64,000 nucleotides of DNA from Nitrosospira briensis C-128 (GCF_000619905.2 NZ_CP012371.1:1736001-1800000), one strand, 5' to 3'; shown: positions 8,962 to 21,528, counted from the first letter of the stretch. Program-made: numbers and translations. The notes: a model not told the origin generated them from the letters alone.

Positions 8962-10050
8962 TTATGAAAAACTGCCGGTGAGCCGTATATCCGTTCCCAC
9001 CATCCGCACATCGTTTATCTTGAGCGCGCGCTTATCCGCAAGATTCGCCAGTTCGGGCAATTTCATCATACCGCGCGCCGCATCACCTATCAGACACGGT
9101 GCGAGATAAATTACCAGCTCATCCACCAGCCCCGCATTGATGAGAGAACCATTCAGTTTGAAGCCTGCCTCGATCAGCACTTCATTTATTTCAAAGTCGG
9201 CAAGCTGTCGCATCATGCCGGCGAGATCAACACTGCCATCTTCTCCCGGCAATACGATGACACGAGCGCCCACCTCACGCAATGCCATGATTTTTCCCTC
9301 GCTGGCGGTCGCGGTAAAAATCAGTTCTCCGCCGCCACGCAGCAGCCCGGCATCCACCGGAATATCGAGCCGGCTGTCGACTACCACCCGCAATGGCTGC
9401 CTGGAGGTGTTTACGTGACGTACCGTGAGTTGCGGATCGTCCGCCAGGACCGTGCCGATACCGGTGAGAACAGCGCAAGAGAGGGCGCGAAGACGATGAC
9501 CGTCGCGTCGCGCCGCTTCACCGGTTATCCATTGGCTAGCGCCATTGTTGAGCGCGGTTTTTCCGTCGAGGCTCGCGGCAATTTTCATCCTGATCCACGG
9601 ACGATTGCGTGCCATGCGCGAGATAAAACCGATATTGAGCGCCCTTGCTTCCGTTTCCATCAGCCCGGCTTGCACCTCTATCCCTGCCGCTTTCAGGGAT
9701 GCGCACCCTCTGCCTGATACCAGGGGGTTCGGATCTTCCATGGCTATTATCAGTTTCGCAATGCCCGCCTTGATCAATGCTTCGGTGCAAGGGGGAGTTC
9801 GTCCGTGATGACTGCAGGGCTCCAGCGTGAGATAAGCGGTCGCGCCTTGTGCTGCACCGGTAGCGGCAGCAGCGAGCGCATTTATCTCAGCGTGATGCCC
9901 GCCTGCACGTTCATGCCAGCCGCTGCCAATGACCTGGCCGTCGCGCACCAGCACACAACCCACGCGGGGATTAGGGCTTGTGCTATAGAGTCCTTTTTCC
10001 GCAAGCCGCAAAGCTTGGGCCATAAATCTGTAATCGGTTGACGAGAACAT
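8962..10050 (-). CDS. ribD: Bifunctional riboflavin deaminase-reductase
   Basis: RibD deaminates and then reduces the pyrimidine intermediate of riboflavin synthesis. The N-terminal deaminase has the zinc motif H53-A54-E55 with Cys79 and Cys88 (PCSHHGRTPPC). The C-terminal reductase starts about residue 147 with RPWIRMKIAASLDGKTA and ends with an EAGFKLNGSLI block. The family usually has GG or GA before the substrate loop, and EAG fits. Length 362 is typical. It is separated from ribE by the regBA pair, so the riboflavin genes form two transcription units here. Confidence 0.95.
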   Translation of the reverse strand: MFSSTDYRFMAQALRLAEKGLYSTSPNPRVGCVLVRDGQVIGSGWHERAGGHHAEINALAAAATGAAQGATAYLTLEPCSHHGRTPPCTEALIKAGIAKLIIAMEDPNPLVSGRGCASLKAAGIEVQAGLMETEARALNIGFISRMARNRPWIRMKIAASLDGKTALNNGASQWITGEAARRDGHRLRALSCAVLTGIGTVLADDPQLTVRHVNTSRQPLRVVVDSRLDIPVDAGLLRGGGELIFTATASEGKIMALREVGARVIVLPGEDGSVDLAGMMRQLADFEINEVLIEAGFKLNGSLINAGLVDELVIYLAPCLIGDAARGMMKLPELANLADKRALKINDVRMVGTDIRLTGSFS

Positions 10051-10162
10051 AGGCGGTCCATAATTTCAATTGATCGAAATTGCGGAAAGATTTACGGCTC
10101 CGTCCGATTATTTTTTTATCCCAGCGAAGATCAAAAAAATAACGGATGTGCTGGCGTTACCC

Positions 10163-10642
10163 TCAGGATTTTTTTTCTTCTCTTTTTTTCTGTGGTTTTT
10201 GCAGTTCTTTGATCGCATTGTGAAAATCATCTGCGTCCTGAAAACTTCTGTAAACCGATGCAAAGCGGATATAAGCGACTTTGTCCAGCTTGAAGAGTTC
10301 CTCCATCACCATCTCGCCAATCCTGCGCGTGGGGATCTCGCGTTCGCCCAGGTTTAAAAGTTTTTGCACAATGCGATCCATCGCTCCGTCCACATCCGCG
10401 GTCGGGACCGGGCGCTTGTGTAAAGCTCGCACGAAGCTCGTCAGCAATTTTTTGCGATCGAACTCAGCGCGATTACCGTCCTGTTTTACCACTTGAGGTA
10501 AACGCAATTCCACCGTCTCGTAAGTGGTAAACCGTTTGTCGCAGGTGAGACAACGGCGACGACGACGTATCTTGTCGCCTTCCTCGCTGACGCGGGAATC
10601 TATCACGCTTGTGTCATCTGCGTTGCAAAACGGGCATTTCAT
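10163..10642 (-). CDS. nrdR: Transcriptional repressor NrdR
   Basis: NrdR is the ATP/dATP-sensing repressor of ribonucleotide reductase genes. The zinc ribbon is complete (C3, C6, C31, C34, with RRRRRCLTC), followed by an ATP-cone domain from about residue 50 ([16 protein letters not shown]). Length 159 is slightly over the usual 150 because of a basic Lys/Arg-rich tail. The gene lies between glyA and ribD, an order common in betaproteobacteria; 112 bp separate it from ribD. Confidence 0.96.
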   Translation of the reverse strand: MKCPFCNADDTSVIDSRVSEEGDKIRRRRRCLTCDKRFTTYETVELRLPQVVKQDGNRAEFDRKKLLTSFVRALHKRPVPTADVDGAMDRIVQKLLNLGEREIPTRRIGEMVMEELFKLDKVAYIRFASVYRSFQDADDFHNAIKELQKPQKKREEKKS

Positions 10643-10731
10643 GACACAAATTCAGAGAGTGAATAGATGCGACCCGCCGATCGAAGGTGCTCAGCGGACA
10701 TGGGTCGATATAATGCGTGCATGTAACGCAA

Positions 10732-11988
10732 TCAGCAGTTTGTTCCGTATACCGGGAATTTTGCACAGAGTGCTTTTGCCTTTTCCGCCACTTGCGAAAT
10801 CACCGCGACATCCGTAGGCGCGTCCAGCACATCGGCGATCAGATTTGCCAATTGTTCCGCTTCTATTTCCGTAAAACCGCGCGTGGTGATCGCAGGCGAA
10901 CCAATACGGATTCCGCTGGTGACAAAAGGTTTCTGCGGATCGTTGGGGATGGCATTCTTGTTGACGGTAATGTGCGCCCGCTCCAAAGATTCCGCCGCCA
11001 GCTTGCCTGTAATATACTTGGCACGAAGGTCCACCAGAAACATGTGGCAGTCGGTGCGTCCCGATACGATGCGCAGTCCGCGCTCCTGCAACACCTTGGC
11101 CATTACGCGCGCGTTGTCGATCACCTGTTCCTGGTAATCCTTGAACTCTTTACTCGCGGCTTCTTTAAACGCTACCGCCTTGGCCGCAATCACGTGCATT
11201 AACGGCCCCCCTTGAGTCTGGGGAAAAATTGCGGAATTCAGCGCTTTCTCGTGCTCCGGCCTGGCCAGGATCACACCGCCGCGCGGCCCGCGTAACGTCT
11301 TGTGCGTAGTGCTGGTGACAAAATCGGCAATACCGACGGGATTAGGATAAAACCCTGCCGCCACCAACCCGGCGTAGTGAGCCATGTCTACGAACAGGTA
11401 AGCGCCTACTTCATCGGCAATTTTACGAAAGCGTTTCCAATCTATAACCAGCGCATAGGCGGAAGCCCCCGCTACAATCATTTTGGGCTTGTGTTCGTGC
11501 GCCAGGCGGGCCACCTCGTCGTAATCGAGCTCTTCGGTTTTAGGATCGAGTCCGTATGAAACAGCGTTGAAAATTTTTCCGCTGAGGTTGACTGAGGCGC
11601 CATGCGTCAAATGACCGCCATGGGCGAGCGACATGCCGAGCAGCGTATCCCCGGGCTTCAATGCCGTTAAATATACTGCGGCATTGGCCTGTGAACCGGA
11701 ATGCGGCTGAACGTTGACGTACTCCGCACCAAACAATTCTTTCAGTCGGTCTATCGCAAGCTGCTCCACAACGTCTACATATTCACAGCCGCCGTAGTAC
11801 CGCTTGCCGGGATAACCCTCAGCATATTTATTCGTCAGCACCGATCCCTGCGCTTGCATCACTGCGGGGCTGGCATAATTTTCCGAGGCGATCAACTCGA
11901 TATATTCTTCCTGGCGTTGTACTTCACCTTTTATTGCTTGCCAGAGATCGGGGTCGACCTTTTCCAGGGTCAGTTTCGGGGACAGCAT
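10732..11988 (-). CDS. glyA: Serine hydroxymethyltransferase
   Basis: GlyA interconverts serine and glycine with tetrahydrofolate, supplying one-carbon units. The PLP-binding Lys is K230 in [14 protein letters not shown]. The N-terminal ELIASENY motif (31-38) and HSGSQAN (96-102) are present. Length 418 is standard. It is followed by nrdR after an 89-bp gap and preceded by 78 bp of AT-rich sequence after gyrB, which may hold its promoter. Cytoplasmic. Confidence 0.97.
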   Translation of the reverse strand: MLSPKLTLEKVDPDLWQAIKGEVQRQEEYIELIASENYASPAVMQAQGSVLTNKYAEGYPGKRYYGGCEYVDVVEQLAIDRLKELFGAEYVNVQPHSGSQANAAVYLTALKPGDTLLGMSLAHGGHLTHGASVNLSGKIFNAVSYGLDPKTEELDYDEVARLAHEHKPKMIVAGASAYALVIDWKRFRKIADEVGAYLFVDMAHYAGLVAAGFYPNPVGIADFVTSTTHKTLRGPRGGVILARPEHEKALNSAIFPQTQGGPLMHVIAAKAVAFKEAASKEFKDYQEQVIDNARVMAKVLQERGLRIVSGRTDCHMFLVDLRAKYITGKLAAESLERAHITVNKNAIPNDPQKPFVTSGIRIGSPAITTRGFTEIEAEQLANLIADVLDAPTDVAVISQVAEKAKALCAKFPVYGTNC

Positions 11989-12066
11989 GTCGATTAAGTC
12001 CTTGATATTATTTTAATAAAATATGTATAGATAATTATCTTGCCGAATTTTCCATCGTTATTACGA

Positions 12067-14505
<2,439 letters not shown>

Positions 14506-14517
14506 TCAGTTGTCTTC

Positions 14518-14533
14518 AGTTTCACGTGAAACG
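14518..14533. promoter_or_regulatory. parS site (14-bp core perfect)
   Basis: The 14-bp palindrome GTTTCACGTGAAAC (14519-14532) matches the bacterial parS core exactly; only the outermost base pair (A...G) differs from TGTTTCACGTGAAACA. It lies 25 bp before gyrB. Chromosomal parS sites are the ParB loading sites, clustered near the origin. parA and parB are in this window, which supports the call. Confidence 0.88.
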
Positions 14534-14628
14534 TGGACCGGCTTCCATTCCACCTGTCCGGCAAGAATACCTCCGCAAAACTGGTTTTAAATAGCCGGTC
14601 GGCGCAGTTGACGGGGTTGCTCTGCCGT

Positions 14629-15738
14629 TCATATCCGCATCGGCATCACGACATACTTGAAATCATTGTTGCCGGGGATGGAAATAAGCGCACTGCTGTT
14701 GGCGTCGCCGAATGCGCATCGTACCGTCTCGCAATTCAGATGGTTCAATACATCGAGAAGGTAGGTGATATTGAAGCCTATATCCAGCGCTTCGCCTTCA
14801 TACTGAAGCTCCAGCTCTTCCTGTGCTTCTTCCTGCTCACTGTTATTACACACAATACGAAGATTACCTGACGTCAATATCAGACGGACGCCGCGAAATT
14901 TTTCATTGGATAAAATCGATGCACGCTGCAGCGTCTGCAGGAGCAGCAGCCGATTTATATCAAACTGTTTCTCGTAGCCTTCCGGGATAACACGGTTGTA
15001 GTCGGGAAATTTGCCATCCACAACTTTGGATACCAGTATCACATTTGAAAAGGTGAAGCGGACCTGATTTTGCAGGAATTCCACTGTGACAGGCTCATCA
15101 ACGTCATTCAACAGCCTGGAAAGCTCCAGCACCACCTTGCGCGGCAGGATGACTTCTTTTTTTTCCTGAGGTGCTGCCAGCAACATCAAGGCAAATGCCA
15201 GGCGGTGTCCATCGGTAGCGACAACTTTCAGGTAATTGTCCTCCATCAGTAAAAGGAGGCCGTTCAAATAGTAACGGATGTCCTGCTGCGCCATCGCATA
15301 TTGAACCATGGACAGGATATGTTTCAGCTCTTTCTGCTGTACTGTTATTTTTGCCTGGGGTTCCGTACTTTCGGGAAATTTAGGGAAATCCTCGACAGGC
15401 AGGGTTTGTAAATTAAAACGGCTTTTTCCCGCTTTGGCATGAAGCCTGTTCTCACCGGTTTCCAGCGTTACTTGAACCTTATCTGGAAGGGCACGCAATA
15501 TGTCCTGGAGTTTTTTCGCCGGTACTGTAACCGAGCGTTCTTCACCTGCCGGATTAGCGTCTTCTACGGAGGTGGTTATCTGAATTTCCAGATCAGTTGC
15601 AATAAACGAAATTTTCTCCTGCTTTCGCTCTATCAGCACGTTGGAAAGTATCGGTAACGTATGGCGACGCTCGACAATACCAGTAACCGTTTGCAACGGT
15701 TTAAGCAAAGTATCCCGATCTGTTTCTATTAGTTTCAT
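14629..15738 (-). CDS. dnaN: DNA polymerase III beta sliding clamp
   Basis: DnaN encircles DNA and tethers the replicative polymerase. At 369 residues it has the expected three clamp domains; marks are TVTGIVERRHTLPILSNVL near the start, VEDFPKFPE, VATDGHRLAFA in the middle, and YVVMPMRI at the C-terminus (the hydrophobic clamp-binding pocket end). It follows dnaA by about 200 bp, a gap with origin-like features, and precedes gyrB by 135 bp. Confidence 0.97.
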   Translation of the reverse strand: MKLIETDRDTLLKPLQTVTGIVERRHTLPILSNVLIERKQEKISFIATDLEIQITTSVEDANPAGEERSVTVPAKKLQDILRALPDKVQVTLETGENRLHAKAGKSRFNLQTLPVEDFPKFPESTEPQAKITVQQKELKHILSMVQYAMAQQDIRYYLNGLLLLMEDNYLKVVATDGHRLAFALMLLAAPQEKKEVILPRKVVLELSRLLNDVDEPVTVEFLQNQVRFTFSNVILVSKVVDGKFPDYNRVIPEGYEKQFDINRLLLLQTLQRASILSNEKFRGVRLILTSGNLRIVCNNSEQEEAQEELELQYEGEALDIGFNITYLLDVLNHLNCETVRCAFGDANSSALISIPGNNDFKYVVMPMRI

Positions 15739-15940
15739 TGTATTAAAAACCTAAATAATAGTTAATAAAAGCGGGGTAAGTCCGGTATTAATAAAAAAAA
15801 TTGAATTGCATCAGCCGGTTACCCTTTATTTTTTTCCGGTATCAAGCCGGTATGGTCTGTGGGTGGTTTGTGGATAGAATTGCCGCCTCGAAAAAAAAAC
15901 GAGTTATCCCCAAATCATCCTCTTGCTGTCCTCGCTGTTA
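15739..15940. other. Candidate oriC segment between dnaA and dnaN
   Basis: The 202-bp gap has an AT-rich tract (about 15740-15835, with TATTAATAAAAAAAATTG) and DnaA-box-like 9-mers. These are TGTGGATAG at 15869-15877 (reverse of CTATCCACA) and TTATCCCCA at 15904-15912, each one mismatch from TTATCCACA. Position between dnaA and dnaN, with parS sites nearby, fits an origin element or dnaA-controlled dnaN promoter. Strand asymmetry was not computed. Confidence 0.5.
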
Positions 15941-17377
15941 TTAACCGCGCAGAATGTGCAGCAACGCATTAAAGTCTCGATTGATCGCTGGGTCCGATGC
16001 GCGTAATTCGGCAATTTTCCGATATCCGTGCAGTACGGTAGTGTGATCCCTGCCACCAAAGGCTTCACCTATATCAGGCAGGCTCAGCGGGGTCAGTTCC
16101 TTGGCCATGGCCATGGCCATTTGTCGTGGTCTCGCAACGATGCGTGAACGTTTTTTTGAATACATTTCAGCCACTTTGATTTTATAGTAGTCCGCAACCG
16201 TCTTCTGTATATTTTCAATGGAAATTTGACGATTCTGTACCGCTAGCAGATCTTTCAATGCTTCTCTCGCCAAGTCCAGCGATAACGAATGGCCGGTAAA
16301 ACGGGAGTAGGCCAGTACTCGTTTCAGTGCGCCTTCGAGTTCACGCACATTGGAACGGATATGCTTGGCTATGAAAAAAGCGACGTTTTCATCCAGAACG
16401 ATGTTTTCCATCAACGCTTTTTTTAGCAGGATGGCGACACGCATCTCCAGCTCCGGCGGCTCGACCGCCACTGTCAAGCCCCACCCAAAACGGGAAATCA
16501 ATCGTTCCTCCATACCCGAAATTTCTTTTGGGTAAGAGTCGCAGGTGATGATTACCTGTCTATGTGCTTCGATCAGCGCATTGAACGCATAGAAAAATTC
16601 TTCTTGCGTACGGTTCTTGCCACCGAAAAACTGAATGTCGTCTATTAGCAGTACATCAAGGGAATGGTAGTATCGTTTGAAATCATCAAAGGCTTTATGT
16701 TGGTAAGCCCTTACTACATCGGAAACATACTGTTCTGAATGAATGTACCTGACCTTGGCCGTGCTGTTGTGTTCCAGTACAAAATTACCGATAGCCTGGA
16801 TCAGGTGCGTTTTTCCCAGCCCGACGCCACCGTAGATAAAAAATGGGTTGTAAGCGGTGCCTGGACGTTCAGCAACCTGAATGGCACCTGCGCGCGCCAG
16901 TTGATTTGCTTTTCCGGTAACGAAATTATTGAAAGTGAAAGATGGATTCAGACGGCTCGGATTTTTTTCACGTTTTTCTCTTGCATCCATGGCAAATTTT
17001 TGCACCGATACCACAGGTACGCCAAACGCGGCAGAATTTGAAGATGGCGTTGCAGACGGCAATGCCGCATCAGCATTTTCAACAGCCCGAACAGTTGTTT
17101 TTACCGAAATCGGGTCAGCAAGCTTCAATTGAAAACGAATAGCTTGAGGAAAATGCAGTCCCGCCATTTGTTCGATGCGGGACAAGAAATTGTCCTTGAC
17201 CCATTGCATGACGAAGCGGTTGGGAGCGATGACGACGGCGGTTGACTCGTGAGTATTATGCGATACCTCCAGGCGCAACGGCTTGATCCAGGTATTGAAT
17301 TGCTGGGCACTCAGCTCTTTCTCAAAATGTTCAAGACAGGAAAGCCAAAAGGTATCCATTGCAGGCATGATTGTCAT
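15941..17377 (-). CDS. dnaA: Chromosomal replication initiator DnaA
   Basis: DnaA binds DnaA boxes at oriC and melts DNA. Domain I is N-terminal ([17 protein letters not shown]), domain II an Ala/Ser/Pro linker (about 95-150), and the AAA+ core carries Walker [11 protein letters not shown] and Walker [10 protein letters not shown]. Domain IV ends with the DnaA signature [15 protein letters not shown]. Length 478 is typical. The start is uncertain among ATG 17377, 17368 and 17359; MDTFW at 17359 is the usual family N-terminus. It is divergent from rpmH. Confidence 0.97.
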   Translation of the reverse strand: MTIMPAMDTFWLSCLEHFEKELSAQQFNTWIKPLRLEVSHNTHESTAVVIAPNRFVMQWVKDNFLSRIEQMAGLHFPQAIRFQLKLADPISVKTTVRAVENADAALPSATPSSNSAAFGVPVVSVQKFAMDAREKREKNPSRLNPSFTFNNFVTGKANQLARAGAIQVAERPGTAYNPFFIYGGVGLGKTHLIQAIGNFVLEHNSTAKVRYIHSEQYVSDVVRAYQHKAFDDFKRYYHSLDVLLIDDIQFFGGKNRTQEEFFYAFNALIEAHRQVIITCDSYPKEISGMEERLISRFGWGLTVAVEPPELEMRVAILLKKALMENIVLDENVAFFIAKHIRSNVRELEGALKRVLAYSRFTGHSLSLDLAREALKDLLAVQNRQISIENIQKTVADYYKIKVAEMYSKKRSRIVARPRQMAMAMAKELTPLSLPDIGEAFGGRDHTTVLHGYRKIAELRASDPAINRDFNALLHILRG

Positions 17378-17554
17378 TGCTGATTGGGGAAGAAGCGGAA
17401 ATCGGGAGTCTAAAGCGAAAGCGCAGGTGAGGAGTCCATTTTAGACCGTTCCTCCCGACTTATCCACAGGGTAAGGAAAAAATATTGGTTGACACCAATG
17501 TACGTAAAGAGTTGTAATGCCGAGTTTTATTGATTATCAGGCTCAGGGGACATC
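17378..17554. promoter_or_regulatory. dnaA-rpmH divergent region with a DnaA box
   Basis: This 177-bp region contains a perfect DnaA box TTATCCACA at 17460-17468. Both dnaA (leftward) and rpmH (rightward) must be transcribed from it, and the box allows DnaA autoregulation or origin function. A TTGACA-like TTGACACC at 17489 could be the -35 of the rpmH operon promoter, with GTTGTAATG as a weak -10. Confidence 0.6.
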
Positions 17555-17689
17555 ATGAAACGCACTTATCAACCGTCCGTGACACGGAGGAAACGAACCC
17601 ATGGTTTTCGAGTTCGCATGAAAACCACGGGGGGTGCGGCTGTTATCAGAGCTCGCCGCGCCAAGGGACGAGCCCGTTTGGCAGTATAG
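17555..17689 (+). CDS. rpmH: 50S ribosomal protein L34
   Basis: This 44-residue gene reads [18 protein letters not shown] and ends [10 protein letters not shown], the conserved L34 sequence of proteobacteria. L34 is a small basic protein of the large ribosomal subunit. AGGGGA lies 5 bases before ATG 17555. It heads the rpmH-rnpA-yidD-yidC-mnmE run found beside many bacterial origins, here divergent from dnaA. Confidence 0.97.
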   Translation: MKRTYQPSVTRRKRTHGFRVRMKTTGGAAVIRARRAKGRARLAV

Positions 17690-17710
17690 CTGCTGGCGCC
17701 AGATTCAAAA

Positions 17711-18070
17711 TTGAGGGATTGTATTATTCGCTTTCAAAAAAATAAGCGGTTGCATAAAGCAGAAGAATTTTCCTCAGTTATCCGGTGCAAGTGTTCTGCA
17801 CGCAGCGAATTTCTTCAAGTTTTCGCTAAGCCCAATGGCTTATTGCACCCAAGACTGGGGTTGATCATCGCTGGTAAAATCGAGCGGTTGGCCGTAAATC
17901 GAAACAGGGTCAAACGCGTGCTGCGCGAGGCGTTTCGAGCGCGGCAGCAAGATCTGGCCGGCCTTGATCTCGTGGTGCGTTTACGATGTAGAGTTAGCCA
18001 CGACAATTCATCACGGATAGCGGGGGAAGCGGAAAAGCTCATGATTCAACTGCAGCGATGTCGCGGATAA
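17711..18070 (+). CDS. rnpA: Ribonuclease P protein component
   Basis: RnpA is the protein subunit that helps RNase P RNA mature tRNA 5' ends. The family marks are FQKNKRLHKAEEF near the start and the RNR-type motif LAVNRNRVKRVLREAFR at about 60-77. Length 119 is normal. There is no ATG or GTG before the conserved part: the only usual start codon between the in-frame rpmH stop and the domain is TTG at 17711, so a TTG start is inferred. The end overlaps yidD by 13 bp. Confidence 0.93.
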   Translation: MRDCIIRFQKNKRLHKAEEFSSVIRCKCSARSEFLQVFAKPNGLLHPRLGLIIAGKIERLAVNRNRVKRVLREAFRARQQDLAGLDLVVRLRCRVSHDNSSRIAGEAEKLMIQLQRCRG

Positions 18071-18267
18071 TCATCGGTTTTATCAAGATCTACCAATATT
18101 GCCTGAGCCCCTTTTTTGGACCCTCGTGCCGGTTCAGTCCATCCTGCTCAAACTATGCATGCGAGGCGCTCACCAAGCATGGGGTGCTTCGGGGAATATT
18201 TCTGAGTGTCTGGCGAATAATGCGCTGCAATCCTTGGGCCCGTGGCGGACATGACCCCGTTCCGTAG
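18058..18267 (+). CDS. yidD: Membrane protein insertion efficiency factor YidD
   Basis: YidD is a small inner-membrane-associated protein that aids YidC-dependent insertion. The 69-residue sequence has the signature YQYCLSPFFGPSCRFSPSCS followed by ALTKHG and RIMRCNPWARGGHDPVP. Three Cys in the central motif are conserved in the family. It overlaps the end of rnpA and precedes yidC by 83 bp in the standard order. Confidence 0.95.
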   Translation: MSRIIIGFIKIYQYCLSPFFGPSCRFSPSCSNYACEALTKHGVLRGIFLSVWRIMRCNPWARGGHDPVP

Positions 18268-18350
18268 GACTTATCACATAGGGCTTATCAAGGTTTGAAT
18301 AATTCATGCCTCGATTATCCATATCGTAAAATATAAAATCGCGAAGCAAG

Positions 18351-20069
18351 ATGGATACACAAAAACTAGTACTCTTCCTGATTTTTGCCACGTCAATGCT
18401 GTTTCTGTGGGAGGCGTGGCAGAAGGAACAACTTCCGCCACCCTCAGCCGCATCTGTGTCTGCAACCCAAGGTGGGGCAAATCAGACTGAAAAAAACAGC
18501 CAGAACGAGACTCCCATACCCGGAGATAAACTTGTCTCGGCACAACCGGGCAAGGACGGGGCCGCCGTTGAAAACTCTGTCCCGGTCAAGGTCACTGGCA
18601 AACTGGGAACAGGCGAAAAAATTGTCGTCAAGACCGATATGGTCGTTGCGGAAATCGATACTGCGGGAGGCGATTTACGACGCCTCGAGTTACTCCAATA
18701 CCCTGATACCGCAGATAAACACAAATCCTTCGCACTGTTGCAAAGCCAAGACGAGCACGTTTATGTGGCCCAGTCGGGGCTGATTGGAGAAGGCCTGCCC
18801 AGCCACAAGACAACTTATACGGCGGACCAGAGTATGTATGAGCTGGTAGCCGGGGCGGATAAAATCGAGGTACGTCTCCTGGCACCCGAAGCCGATGGTG
18901 TGCGCGTAGTCAAGATATACACATTCCATCGTGGAACTTATCTCATCGATGTCAGTTTCGAGGTTACCAATCAGGGAACTGCCGCGATCCAGCCATTCTC
19001 TTATTTCCAGATGTTGCGCGACAGCCAGCCTCCAGTGGGTTCGGTATTCATGATTCCCACTTATACGGGCGCCGCGCTTTACACGGAGCAGGATAAGTTC
19101 AAGAAAATCGAGTTTTCGGCTCTGGATAAAGGCAAGGCAACCTATCCTAAAACGGCTGACAATGGCTGGATTGCCATGCTGGAGCATTATTTTCTCACCG
19201 CCTGGCTTCCTAAGGACAAAACCCCCCGCGAGTATTACGCGAAGCCTTTGGGCGACAATGAGTATACGGCCGGTGTCATTGTGCCGGTGGGCATGATCGA
19301 GCCTGGCGCTACGGCTACCGTTACGGTGCCGCTCTACGCGGGTCCAGAGGAACAAAGCAAGCTCGCAGCGGTTGCGCCCGGGCTTGACCTTACGGTGGAC
19401 TATGGCTGGCTGACAGTGATCGGAGCACCGCTGTTCTGGTTGTTGTCGTTCTATCATTCATGGACGGGAAATTGGGGGGTCGCCATTATCCTTCTGACCA
19501 TGTCGGTCAAGCTGGTGTTTTTCCCGTTATCCGCGGCGGGCTATCGGTCGATGGCGAAGATGCGGCTGGTTACGCCCAAGCTGCAGCGTTTGCGTGAACA
19601 GCACGGGAACGATCGTCAGCGCATGCATCAGGCGATGATGGATTTTTACAAGTCCGAAAAAATCAACCCAATGGGAGGCTGTTTTCCCATCCTGGTTCAG
19701 ATCCCGGTGTTTATCTCGTTGTACTGGGTATTGCTCGCGAGCGTGGAGTTGCGTTACGCGCCCTTTGCATTGTGGATAGAGGATATGTCCTCTCCCGACC
19801 CTTATTATGTACTGCCCATACTCATGGGTATTTCGATGTTCGTACAATCAAAGCTAAGCCCGCCGTCCGCAGATCCGATCCAGGCGAAAGTGATGCAGAT
19901 CATGCCTTTCGCTTTCAGTATCTTCTTCTTCTTCTTTCCTGCTGGACTGGTGCTATATTCGTTGGTCAATAACGTGCTTTCTATCCTCCAGCAATGGCAA
20001 ATCACGCGCATGATCGAGGGTTCCGCCGCCGCTACTGCTGCGGGAAAACAGAAAAAGCAGAACGGCTGA
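18351..20069 (+). CDS. yidC: Membrane protein insertase YidC
   Basis: YidC inserts and folds inner-membrane proteins, alone or with Sec. It has an N-terminal membrane anchor (about 5-21), a large periplasmic beta domain to about residue 350, then the conserved five-helix core. Core motifs are GNWGVAIILLTMSVKLVFFPLS, the cytoplasmic hairpin KLQRLREQHGNDRQRMHQAMM and NPMGGCFPILVQIPVFISLYW. A Phe-rich helix (FSIFFFFFPAGLVLYS) follows, with a basic tail. Length 572 is typical of Gram-negative YidC. Confidence 0.97.
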   Translation: MDTQKLVLFLIFATSMLFLWEAWQKEQLPPPSAASVSATQGGANQTEKNSQNETPIPGDKLVSAQPGKDGAAVENSVPVKVTGKLGTGEKIVVKTDMVVAEIDTAGGDLRRLELLQYPDTADKHKSFALLQSQDEHVYVAQSGLIGEGLPSHKTTYTADQSMYELVAGADKIEVRLLAPEADGVRVVKIYTFHRGTYLIDVSFEVTNQGTAAIQPFSYFQMLRDSQPPVGSVFMIPTYTGAALYTEQDKFKKIEFSALDKGKATYPKTADNGWIAMLEHYFLTAWLPKDKTPREYYAKPLGDNEYTAGVIVPVGMIEPGATATVTVPLYAGPEEQSKLAAVAPGLDLTVDYGWLTVIGAPLFWLLSFYHSWTGNWGVAIILLTMSVKLVFFPLSAAGYRSMAKMRLVTPKLQRLREQHGNDRQRMHQAMMDFYKSEKINPMGGCFPILVQIPVFISLYWVLLASVELRYAPFALWIEDMSSPDPYYVLPILMGISMFVQSKLSPPSADPIQAKVMQIMPFAFSIFFFFFPAGLVLYSLVNNVLSILQQWQITRMIEGSAAATAAGKQKKQNG

Positions 20070-20172
20070 TATCGCCGAGCGCTTTCTATTCGAAATCGAG
20101 CGGGCTCTGCTGGAAATATTCGGGTGAGGTGAGGGGCCACTGGTTGGCTGACTCACTTCGGCCCATTACCTG

Positions 20173-21528
20173 ATGGAAAATGCTGACACTATTGCCGCGG
20201 TTGCTACGCCGCCCGGACGAGGCGGCATCGGTGTAGTGCGTGTTTCCGGCAAAGGCATAAAATCCTTGGCGCTGAAGGTTATCGGCTATGTGCCTGAACC
20301 GCGCTATGCCAGCCTGAGCAAATTTTTCGATGAAGATGGACAGGTCATCGATCAAGGAATCGTTCTTTTTTTCCCCGCTCCTCATTCCTATACCGGCGAA
20401 GACGTTCTCGAACTGCAGGGTCACGGCGGCCCGGCGGTGATGAATCTACTATTATCCAGTTGTCTCTCGGCGGGTGCCCGAATGGCGCAGCCCGGAGAAT
20501 TCACCCTTCGCGCCTATCTTAACAACAAGCTGGATCTCGCTCAGGCTGAAAGCGTAGCGGACATCATAGACGCCAGTACGAGCGAAGCCGCACGTTGTGC
20601 CGTGCGCTCTCTGCAAGGGGAATTTTCCGATGCCGTACATATCGCTGTGCAAGCGCTCACTGATCTCCGCATATCGGTTGAAGCATCGCTGGATTTTTCC
20701 GAGGAAGAAATAGACCATGCCCATCATGCTGATGTCAGCCACAGGCTGAAGGGCATTCAGGCGCACCTGGAGCATGTGCTTGCATCAGCGCGGCAGGGCA
20801 GCATACTACGGGAAGGGATATGGATCGTTCTGATTGGACAGCCTAACGTCGGAAAATCAAGCCTGCTGAACCTGCTGGCGGGGGAAGAGGCGGCCATTGT
20901 CACGGAGATACCGGGCACTACGCGTGATACGATTCGCCGGACCATTGAAATTGAAGGTGTTCCGCTACATTTACTGGATACCGCCGGGCTGCGGGAAACG
21001 GACGACGCTGTCGAAAAAATGGGTATCGCCCGCACGCGCTCTACCCTCGAAAAAGCGAATTTCGTGCTGCTCGTAATGGACAGCCGATGGGGTGTCACCC
21101 CGGCGGATCAGGTGATACTCGACAGCCTTCCTGCGGGATTGCCGGTAATATACGTGTATAACAAGATCGATCTGCTGGACGAGCGCTCCCTTGCGAGAGT
21201 GGGAAAAGGCGGATCGGAGATTTACGTTTCCGCGATAACAGGCGCCGGGATCGAAACACTTCGGCAGAGGCTGCTGAAAATGGCCGGCTGGCAGCCACGC
21301 TCGATGGGTGAGGGTGTATTCATGGCGCGTCAGCGCCATCTACAGGCGCTGACGGCTGCTCGCGAATACCTGGAAAACGCGGCCGAACTGGACAGGGGAG
21401 CGTTTCAGCCCGAGTTGCTCGCCGAAGAGTTACGGCTTGCTCAGCAAGCGTTATCGGCCATCACCGGCGAGTTCGGAGCCGACGATTTGCTGGGGGAGAT
21501 ATTTTCGCGATTCTGTATTGGCAAGTAA
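20173..21528 (+). CDS. mnmE: tRNA modification GTPase MnmE
   Basis: MnmE with MnmG makes the 5-carboxymethylaminomethyl group at U34 of some tRNAs. The N-terminal folate-binding domain (TIAAVATPPGRGGIGVVR), helical domain and G domain are in order. G1 is GQPNVGKSSLLN, G2 TTRDT, G3 DTAGLRE, G4 NKID. The C-terminus FCIGK carries the catalytic Cys. Length 451 is normal. It precedes mnmG, its partner, with a perfect parS site in the gap. Confidence 0.97.
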   Translation: MENADTIAAVATPPGRGGIGVVRVSGKGIKSLALKVIGYVPEPRYASLSKFFDEDGQVIDQGIVLFFPAPHSYTGEDVLELQGHGGPAVMNLLLSSCLSAGARMAQPGEFTLRAYLNNKLDLAQAESVADIIDASTSEAARCAVRSLQGEFSDAVHIAVQALTDLRISVEASLDFSEEEIDHAHHADVSHRLKGIQAHLEHVLASARQGSILREGIWIVLIGQPNVGKSSLLNLLAGEEAAIVTEIPGTTRDTIRRTIEIEGVPLHLLDTAGLRETDDAVEKMGIARTRSTLEKANFVLLVMDSRWGVTPADQVILDSLPAGLPVIYVYNKIDLLDERSLARVGKGGSEIYVSAITGAGIETLRQRLLKMAGWQPRSMGEGVFMARQRHLQALTAAREYLENAAELDRGAFQPELLAEELRLAQQALSAITGEFGADDLLGEIFSRFCIGK

